Of a stretch of 10,435 nucleotides of DNA, positions 1 to 6,377 are shown one piece after another. The translations under genes and the position numbers were made by a program. This stretch comes from Colimorpha sp045597945 (GTDB lineage Bacteria; Bacteroidota; Bacteroidia; Bacteroidales; P3). The notes beneath the pieces are model-generated. The model was not told where the DNA came from, did not search any database, and was given only the letters and a program-made list of their open reading frames with translations. Where the stretch lies: assembly GCA_045597945.1 (NCBI GenBank), contig JAZLLD010000088.1, forward strand, positions 1 through 10,435, given 5' to 3'. The first letter of the stretch is position 1. Every line of letters begins with the position of its first letter.

Positions 1-1
1 C

Positions 2-211
2 GACACCTGGGAAGACTTCTGCACCGAGATCGAGAAGGGCGGCTTCCTCCTCTGCCACTGGGACGGCACTACCGAGACCGAAGAGAAAATCAAGGAACTC
101 ACCAAGGCCACCATCCGCTGCATCGCCTACGATGCTCCCGAAGAAGAAGGCAAGTGCATCCTCACCGGCAAACCCTCCCATCGCCGCGTAATCTTCGCCC
201 GCAGCTACTAA
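2..211 (+). CDS. proS: Prolyl-tRNA synthetase, C-terminal fragment
   Basis: This is the last 69 codons of a gene whose start lies before the window; the frame is open from base 2 to TAA at 209-211. ProS charges tRNA-Pro with proline in the cytoplasm. The fragment reads through HWDGTTETEEKIKELTKA, then TIRCI, then GKCILTGKPS and RVIFARSY, and ends on tyrosine. These are hallmarks of the C-terminal domain of the archaeal/eukaryotic-type ProRS, the form found in Bacteroidota. That domain commonly carries paired cysteines, of which the RC and GKC cysteines are visible here. The catalytic core and anticodon-binding domain are not in view. The gene is followed 25 bases later by a strong terminator, so it probably ends its transcript here. 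Its GC-rich codon use matches clpB and not the HNH gene. Confidence 0.93.
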   Translation, partial: DTWEDFCTEIEKGGFLLCHWDGTTETEEKIKELTKATIRCIAYDAPEEEGKCILTGKPSHRRVIFARSY

Positions 212-236
212 TCTGCCCGCGAACCCCATATACACC

Positions 237-264
237 CCAAGCCCGGCACTCCCGCCGGGCTTGG
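237..264 (+). terminator. Rho-independent terminator after proS
   Basis: A perfect 11-bp stem (237-247 with 254-264, core AAGCCCGGC/GCCGGGCTT) encloses the 6-base loop ACTCCC. It is followed by a short T-rich tail (TCTGTTT). Its position 25 bases after the proS stop fits transcript termination. The T-tract is weak, but the stem is GC-rich and unbroken. Confidence 0.85.
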
Positions 265-272
265 TCTGTTTA

Positions 273-314
273 GTGAAAAGTGAATTGTGAATAGTGAAAA
301 GTGAATAGTGAATT
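273..314. repeat. Heptamer tandem array GTGAAWW x6
   Basis: Six consecutive 7-base units follow directly after the proS terminator: GTGAAAA, GTGAATT, GTGAATA, GTGAAAA, GTGAATA, GTGAATT. The period is exact, and only the last two bases of the unit vary. There is no coding potential. This is the left arm of a repeat block that continues to about 461. Confidence 0.9.
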
Positions 315-317
315 GCA

Positions 318-461
318 AACTCGCCGCGCCAGCCCACTCATAATTCATAAATCATAACTCCAGAACTTGCCGCGCCAACCCACTCTACAATCTAAAATCT
401 ACACTCTACAATAACTTGCCGCGCCAGCCCACTCATAAATCCTAATTCATAACTCCAAAAA
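318..461. repeat. Composite heptamer repeat with three GC-rich cores
   Basis: A 22-base GC-rich core (AACTYGC, CGCGCCA, RCCCACT plus C) occurs at 318-339, 364-385 and 413-434. Between the cores are AT-rich 7-base units of two flavours: CATAATT, CATAAAT, CATAACT after cores one and three, and CTACAAT, CTAAAAT, CTACACT, CTACAAT after core two. From 364 to 454 the sequence can be cut into 13 heptamers with no slip, and the second full unit is exactly 49 bases (7 x 7). The first unit is 46 bases, so the register breaks once. I found no gene here. Confidence 0.88.
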
Positions 462-485
462 GGCCGATATTGAGTAGTGTGTAAT

Positions 486-504
486 TATAGAATCAGATTC
501 TATA
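486..504. repeat. 19-bp palindrome TATAGAATC-A-GATTCTATA
   Basis: Nine bases on each side of a single central A are perfectly complementary. The half-site recurs as an inverted pair downstream: AATATAGAATC at 636-646 and GATTCTATATT at 701-711. A palindrome with a repeated half-site could be a dimeric regulator's operator or a mobile-element end. The sequence does not decide which. Confidence 0.7.
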
Positions 505-516
505 TCTGCGTCAAAT

Positions 517-545
517 CATCCGGCATTGATTATTTATGCCGGATG
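517..545. other. Perfect 10-bp hairpin
   Basis: CATCCGGCAT (517-526) pairs with ATGCCGGATG (536-545) around a 9-base AT loop. No T-run follows on +; TAGTATTAAATAG comes next. It is therefore not a typical terminator, although it is the most stable fold in this AT-rich stretch. It could be a transcript structure or a protein-binding palindrome. Confidence 0.65.
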
Positions 546-635
546 TAGTATTAAATAGATGTTATTCAAATGATAGCATAATGAAATATTCACTACCGAT
601 AGCTATCTGCCACTTCAATATTACCATAAATCTAG

Positions 636-711
636 AATATAGAATCACATAACACATTGATAACACACAAATGTGCATACAGATGCAAAAATCCATTCTA
701 GATTCTATATT
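636..711. repeat. 11-bp inverted repeat spaced by 54 bases
   Basis: AATATAGAATC at 636-646 is the exact reverse complement of GATTCTATATT at 701-711. Each copy has a TCTAGA beside or overlapping it (631-636 and 697-702). The half-site is the same as in the palindrome at 486-504. The intervening 54 bases contain no recognisable gene. Confidence 0.65.
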
Positions 712-744
712 TTGCTACTTCCATGTATTCTTTGTGCACCCCTT

Positions 745-772
745 GTGGGTCCGCTTTCCCCAACGGACCTAC
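745..772. other. Hairpin with GGTCCG/CGGACC stem
   Basis: GTGGGTCCG (745-753) pairs with CGGACCTAC (764-772), with one G-T pair and a 10-base pyrimidine-rich loop. It overlaps the first CAACGGA repeat unit. It is not followed by a T-run, so its function is unclear. Confidence 0.5.
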
Positions 773-804
773 CCCGTAGAATCAACGGAGCTACAACGGA
801 GTTA
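761..804. repeat. Short CAACGGA-type repeats (11-bp units)
   Basis: CAACGGACCTA at 761-771 is followed by two directly adjacent 11-base units, CAACGGAGCTA (783-793) and CAACGGAGTTA (794-804). A degenerate fourth, CAGCGAGCCA, begins at 805. The period differs from the 7-base arrays elsewhere in the window. Confidence 0.6.
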
Positions 805-970
805 CAGCGAGCCAACACTCAATCTACAACCCCGCACAAGTTGATTAGTTTTTGTTGCTTTTTCCCAAGACGGTATTGTGTATTCATAACTCATTATTGT
901 TGAATTGATTGTTGTAAATGAGATTCCCAATAGATGAAAACTTTTTCTTTTTAATTGATTTTTTTTTTTG

Positions 971-978
971 TATCTTCG
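971..978 (+). promoter_or_regulatory. Bacteroidota-type -7 promoter box
   Basis: TATCTTCG follows an 11-base T-tract and a G, and differs from the Bacteroidota primary-sigma consensus TAnnTTTG at one position. No convincing -33 TTTG lies at the usual distance. It would give a leader of roughly 70 bases to the small ORF starting at 1053. Confidence 0.45.
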
Positions 979-1052
979 CGAAATAATATTTGAATGAATC
1001 TGTATAAGATTTGCGATAATATCCGTTATAAATCAATTCAATAATATGTATT

Positions 1053-1220
1053 ATGACAAAAACAGAACTTACAAAAATCAGGGAGGCACTTGCGGAAGCA
1101 GAAAGCTTTATTTACAATGACCTGGACTCTGTTTGTGAGGACGATTATGCTGAGGAGGCTCAGTCGGTCATTGGCAAGGTAAGAGAGGCTATAACTGCAA
1201 TTGACAATGAGTTACAATAG
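1053..1220 (+). CDS. Small acidic protein, unrecognised (55 aa)
   Basis: ATG at 1053 opens a 55-codon frame ending with TAG at 1218-1220. The protein begins MTKTELTKIREALAEAES and ends AIDNELQ. It has 14 acidic and 5 basic residues, one cysteine, no signal peptide and no membrane segment. Spacing of Leu, Ile, Ala and Val suggests two amphipathic helices joined by an acidic NDLDSVCEDDY stretch. A promoter-like box lies about 75 bases upstream; there is no clear Shine-Dalgarno, which is normal for Bacteroidota. Its last three codons overlap, on the opposite strand, the end of the HNH gene (1212-1220). I do not recognise the family. Sensible codon content and a promoter-like box support a real gene; small size is the main doubt. 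A regulator or inhibitor of its neighbour is possible, but that is speculation. Confidence 0.6.
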   Translation: MTKTELTKIREALAEAESFIYNDLDSVCEDDYAEEAQSVIGKVREAITAIDNELQ

Positions 1221-2024
1221 GCAATTGTTGCGATGAAAGTCCAAATAAGGTTTGTGTTGGCTCTCGATTCGTGCTAGTTTCATGGTTCTGTCAACGCCAA
1301 GTGTTTTCATATCGCTTAGAGGCAGTGATTCGGAGCTGATTATGCGACCTTTGTCGTCAAAGGAGATGTATCCTCGGTCAAATAACTTGTCTAAATTGGG
1401 TGTCAGCAATAGTCCGTTGTATACATCCAAACGCTGGACGTTGTCGCATTTTCTCCATGGTCGGATGTGGGAAGCAACTAGGAGTGGCAAGTTTTTGCAG
1501 TTGGTCACGGAACACCCTTGCCAAAAATTAATCAGGTCGTTTCGGAATTGACCTTGTCCTATGCGGGATTTTACAATTGCTTCTCGTTCGGTGATGGGAA
1601 TACTGGTGTCACTTACGATTTTCTGTTCCTCTGACAGAACGGTTTGGTCAATCTTTTTTCGATAATCTGATTCTATGTATTCCAAAAATCTCTTTAGCCC
1701 GGATGCGATGTCAGAAATACCCTTGGGAGTGTTGTATTTGTTTCTCTGGCTAGAAGTGGATTTCAGCCCCGAAAGAATGTCCCGGATCCTATCTGGGGTT
1801 AGTGTTTTGTCCAGTTTGTAGAATTGTGCAACATACCGAAGTCTGGACAAATAGTCATGATATGTTTTTCGGCTTTTAAACAATTGCTTGTCCGTCATGT
1901 AGAGGAAGAAGTCGGATTGTTCGTTAATGAAAAACTGAGTATAGTCTTCTTTATCTTTCATAAAATCATGTTGTTGCTCTTGTCGTGTGTCTGCGTGGTT
2001 GTCTGTTTCTCTTGCCATTTCCAT
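1212..2024 (-). CDS. HNH_2-type endonuclease-like protein with integrase-like N-terminal region
   Basis: This is a 270-residue protein likely to cut DNA. Residues about 155-232 match the HNH_2 family: GQGQFRNDL, then C171-SVTN-C176, ASHIRPW with H186 as the likely general base, RLDVYNGLLLTPN (D200, N203), LDKLFDRG and SFDDKGRI. In this family the final histidine position is often occupied by another residue, and here the motif is LDKLFD. Residues about 48-120 (KSRKTYHDYLSRLRYVAQF, LTPDRIRDIL, then LKRFLEYIE) resemble the helical core-binding domain of tyrosine recombinases, probably for DNA binding; no recombinase catalytic domain follows. The first ATG (2022-2024) lies 15 bases after a promoter box; M3 or M22 are alternative starts. 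The gene is AT-rich compared with clpB and proS, which suggests acquisition. The target and biological role (defence, mobile element, other) are not shown by the sequence. Confidence 0.82.
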   Translation of the reverse strand: MEMARETDNHADTRQEQQHDFMKDKEDYTQFFINEQSDFFLYMTDKQLFKSRKTYHDYLSRLRYVAQFYKLDKTLTPDRIRDILSGLKSTSSQRNKYNTPKGISDIASGLKRFLEYIESDYRKKIDQTVLSEEQKIVSDTSIPITEREAIVKSRIGQGQFRNDLINFWQGCSVTNCKNLPLLVASHIRPWRKCDNVQRLDVYNGLLLTPNLDKLFDRGYISFDDKGRIISSESLPLSDMKTLGVDRTMKLARIESQHKPYLDFHRNNCLL

Positions 2025-2039
2025 TAAGTATTAATTCTG

Positions 2040-2047
2040 CAAAAATA
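2040..2047 (-). promoter_or_regulatory. -7 promoter box for the HNH gene
   Basis: Read on -, TATTTTTG matches the Bacteroidota -7 consensus TAnnTTTG exactly. It lies 15 bases before the first ATG of the HNH gene, which implies a very short leader (about 10 bases) or use of a later start such as M3. An A/T-rich tract lies upstream; no clear -33 TTTG was found. Confidence 0.55.
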
Positions 2048-2126
2048 CGAATTTTTTTTTGATTTTGTTTGTTTTGGGAAAATTATTGTTTGGAGCGAGG
2101 ATTGCAATGTTGGCTGTGCCGGTTTA

Positions 2127-2163
2127 ATAACAAATAACAGTTATAACAGATAACAGTTGTTTT
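2127..2163. repeat. 37-bp dispersed repeat, copy 1
   Basis: This 37-base sequence differs at one position from 9771-9807. It is built from 7-base units ATAACAA, ATAACAG, (TT), ATAACAG, ATAACAG, followed by TTGTTTT. It marks the edge of the AT-rich block after the HNH promoter. Confidence 0.85.
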
Positions 2164-2345
2164 GAGTTATGAGTGCTGGATTTATGATTGATGACTTATG
2201 AATTATGAGTAGCTGCCGCACCACGCTGTATACAATGAGTCTACACTCTTAAATCTTAACTCTACAATCCCCCGGCATCCGCCCCACGTTGTATACATTT
2301 AATCTACACTCAAAAATCTAAAATTTCAACTCAACACTCTACAAT
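2164..2345. repeat. Long heptamer repeat block upstream of clpB
   Basis: The left part (2164-2213) consists of GA-starting units such as GAGTTAT, GATTGAT, GACTTAT and GAATTAT, with one 8-base slip near 2178. From 2213 to 2345 the sequence keeps a period of 7 without slipping: CTACACT, CTTAAAT, CTTAACT, CTACAAT at 2241-2268 and CTACACT, CAAAAAT, CTAAAAT, TTCAACT, CAACACT, CTACAAT at 2304-2345. A larger duplication is nested inside: 2221-2248 and 2284-2311 match at 24 of 28 positions, offset by 63 bases (9 x 7). The left-arm units are roughly the reverse complement of the CATAATT-type units after proS. I see no gene here. Confidence 0.85.
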
Positions 2346-2352
2346 CAGTTTC

Positions 2353-2439
2353 TCGGACTTTTTGGCGGAATTTGCGGATACGGGTGTCATTTTGGCGGAC
2401 GTGGGGGCGGTGGCGCGGTTGTTGATGGGGAGGAAGTGA
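2353..2439 (+). other. Coding-like GC-rich segment before clpB, possible gene relic
   Basis: Right after the repeat block the sequence becomes GC-rich and reads as 28 codons ending in TGA: SDFLAEFADTGV followed by ILADVGAVARLLMGRK. The codon choice looks like that of the core genes. There is no plausible start codon near its beginning; upstream it runs into repeats. It may be the surviving 3' end of a gene cut by repeat expansion, an upstream leader of clpB, or chance. No homology is recognised. Confidence 0.25.
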
Positions 2440-2459
2440 AGTTTAAAAATTTCAGGACT

Positions 2460-5063
<2,604 letters not shown>

Positions 5064-5066
5064 TAA

Positions 5067-5168
5067 GTGAGGAGTTTTGAGTGATCGGTGATCTGTGATG
5101 AGTGAACAGACAAATGATCTAAACTTCAAAACTCCTCAATTCCGAAACTCCATCAACTCCCCAACTCC
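5067..5168. repeat. Heptamer array and 13-bp inverted repeat between clpB and sbcD
   Basis: Six in-register 7-base units follow the clpB stop: GTGAGGA, GTTTTGA, GTGATCG, GTGATCT, GTGATGA, GTGAACA (5067-5108). The right part is made of 7-9 base units ending in CTCC or TTCC, such as AAACTCC and CCAACTCC. TGAGGAGTTTTGA (5068-5080) is an exact 13-base inverted match to TCAAAACTCCTCA (5126-5138). Together they could fold into a long stem with a 45-base loop, possibly slowing or ending the clpB transcript. No T-run follows, so I do not call it a standard terminator. Confidence 0.8.
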
Positions 5169-5192
5169 ATCAACAAAAAACAACAAACCGAC

Positions 5193-6359
5193 ATGAAAAT
5201 ATTGCATACTAGCGACTGGCATCTGGGACACGCTCTCTACGGCTACGACCGCACGGAGGAACAGCAGGCAATGCTGGACCAGATGGCGGCCATAGTGGGC
5301 GAGGAACAGCCCGATGTGTTTGTGCTGGCCGGCGATGTGTACCACACGGCACAGCCGTCGGCAGCCGTGCAGACGATGTTTGCCAATGCCTTGTTGCGAA
5401 TCCAGGAGGCCTGCCCCAGCATGGCCATTGTGATGACGGCCGGCAACCACGACAGTGGGTCGAAGCACGAGATTTTCCGCCTGCCCTGGCAGCGGCTGGG
5501 GGTTTATGCCGTAGGCGGGCTGGACCGCGAGGCAGAAGGGCACCTGGTGGAGGTGAAAGACAAGGGTTTTGTGGTGGCGGTGCCGTATGTGAACGAGCGC
5601 AATATGCCCGAGGGGTTCTGCCAAGACCTGCTGCGACGGGTGGAGGAGCGCAACACCGAGGGACTGCCCGTGGTGCTGACGGCGCACACGACGGTGCTGG
5701 GCTGCGACTCAGCCGGGCACGACTTTGCCACGGAGCTGACGGTGGGCGGCATCGACGCGATGGCGCTGGAGGATTTTGGCGACGGCTACGACTATCTGGC
5801 CTTGGGCCATATCCATCGCGCCCAGTTTGTGAGCAGGGGAGAAAAGACCGCCAGATATTCGGGCACGCCGTTGGCGGTGAGCTTTGACGAGAATTATCCG
5901 CACACGGTGAGCGTTGTGGAGATAGGGCGGCACGGAGACGAGCCGCAGGTGCGTGAGATAGAGATAGTGAATCCGTTGCCGCTGGTAACCCTGCCTACCG
6001 AGGGGTTCGCCTCGTGGGAAGAGTCTAAGGCCGAGTTGGCGCAGTTTCCGCCAGACATCAGGGCATACATCAGGCTGAATGTGCGGATTGACGATTTCCT
6101 GCCTGTAGAGGCCAATTTCGAGGCTCAGGAGCTGACCCGCGACAAAGAGTGCCGGTTCTGCCACATCAATGTCAGCCGAGAGGCAGCACGGCAGGCCGAC
6201 GGCGAACGGGTGATGACGGTGCAGGAATTCCAGTCGGAGAGCCCCGAGGACATTGCCCGGCGCTATGCCGAGGATATGGGAGTAGACTTCGACGAAGAGT
6301 TGCAAGAGCTATTCGGCGAGGTGGTGGCACTGGTGAACGATGATTTACGCAACACTTAA
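5193..6359 (+). CDS. sbcD: Nuclease SbcCD subunit D (Mre11-type)
   Basis: SbcD is the Mn-dependent nuclease half of SbcCD, which opens DNA hairpins and trims protein-blocked or broken ends during replication and repair. The 388 residues carry the calcineurin-like phosphoesterase motifs in order: D8-W-H10 in SDWHLG, GD48 in LAGDVYH, GNHD (N85, H86), H165 in LTAHTT, and GHIH (H206, H208). All expected metal ligands are present, so the enzyme should be active. The C-terminal third is the capping and SbcC-binding region, less conserved. Length fits bacterial SbcD (about 380-420). ATG 5193 gives MKILHTSDWH, the standard start of the family. It is preceded by an A-rich leader without Shine-Dalgarno. 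sbcC begins 18 bases after the stop, so the two are surely one operon. Confidence 0.96.
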   Translation: MKILHTSDWHLGHALYGYDRTEEQQAMLDQMAAIVGEEQPDVFVLAGDVYHTAQPSAAVQTMFANALLRIQEACPSMAIVMTAGNHDSGSKHEIFRLPWQRLGVYAVGGLDREAEGHLVEVKDKGFVVAVPYVNERNMPEGFCQDLLRRVEERNTEGLPVVLTAHTTVLGCDSAGHDFATELTVGGIDAMALEDFGDGYDYLALGHIHRAQFVSRGEKTARYSGTPLAVSFDENYPHTVSVVEIGRHGDEPQVREIEIVNPLPLVTLPTEGFASWEESKAELAQFPPDIRAYIRLNVRIDDFLPVEANFEAQELTRDKECRFCHINVSREAARQADGERVMTVQEFQSESPEDIARRYAEDMGVDFDEELQELFGEVVALVNDDLRNT

Positions 6360-6364
6360 ACTAA

Positions 6365-6370
6365 AGGAGG
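6365..6370 (+). promoter_or_regulatory. Canonical Shine-Dalgarno before sbcC
   Basis: AGGAGG lies 7 bases before the sbcC ATG at 6378, within the 18-base sbcD-sbcC gap. Strong Shine-Dalgarno sequences are uncommon in Bacteroidota, and clpB, sbcD and the small ORF here lack one. It supports the 6378 start and tight coupling of SbcC synthesis to SbcD. Confidence 0.7.
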
Positions 6371-6377
6371 CCAACGG

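Larger units (their letters stand above)
465..1052. other. AT-rich non-coding stretch between repeat block and small ORF
   Basis: Nothing in this stretch reads convincingly as protein. It holds a 19-base palindrome at 486-504, a 10-bp stem hairpin at 517-545, an inverted pair of the same motif at 636-646 and 701-711, a GGTCCG/CGGACC hairpin at 745-772, short ACAACGGAG repeats near 761-804, and a T-tract running into a promoter-like box at 971-978. Base composition drops sharply relative to proS and clpB. It could be a remnant of mobile or phage DNA, or the regulatory leader of the accessory genes that follow. Confidence 0.6.

Noticed and set aside
318..434. Three regularly spaced 22-base repeats that could suggest a CRISPR array
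   Set aside because: The spacers are themselves repetitive 7-base units, not unique sequence; there are only three cores with one substitution each, and no cas gene is nearby.
598..607. Palindrome GATAGCTATC
   Set aside because: At 10 bases it is within chance expectation for AT-rich DNA, and it is not repeated elsewhere in the window.
673..903. 76-codon open frame on +
   Set aside because: It runs through the inverted repeat, a hairpin and CAACGGA repeats; the translation is Pro/Thr/Cys-rich with no domain pattern and no start signal.
1252..1551. 99-codon open frame on + opposite the HNH gene
   Set aside because: It is antisense to the clearly conserved HNH_2 motifs and shows no motif of its own.
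2287..2303. TACATTTA as a clpB promoter -7 box
   Set aside because: It differs from TAnnTTTG, lies within a repeat unit about 160 bases before the ATG, and has no -33 partner.
2436..2459. GTG start extending clpB by 8 codons
   Set aside because: The MNFNNFTIKSQE start at 2460 is the family's usual N-terminus; the added residues do not fit the Clp_N domain.
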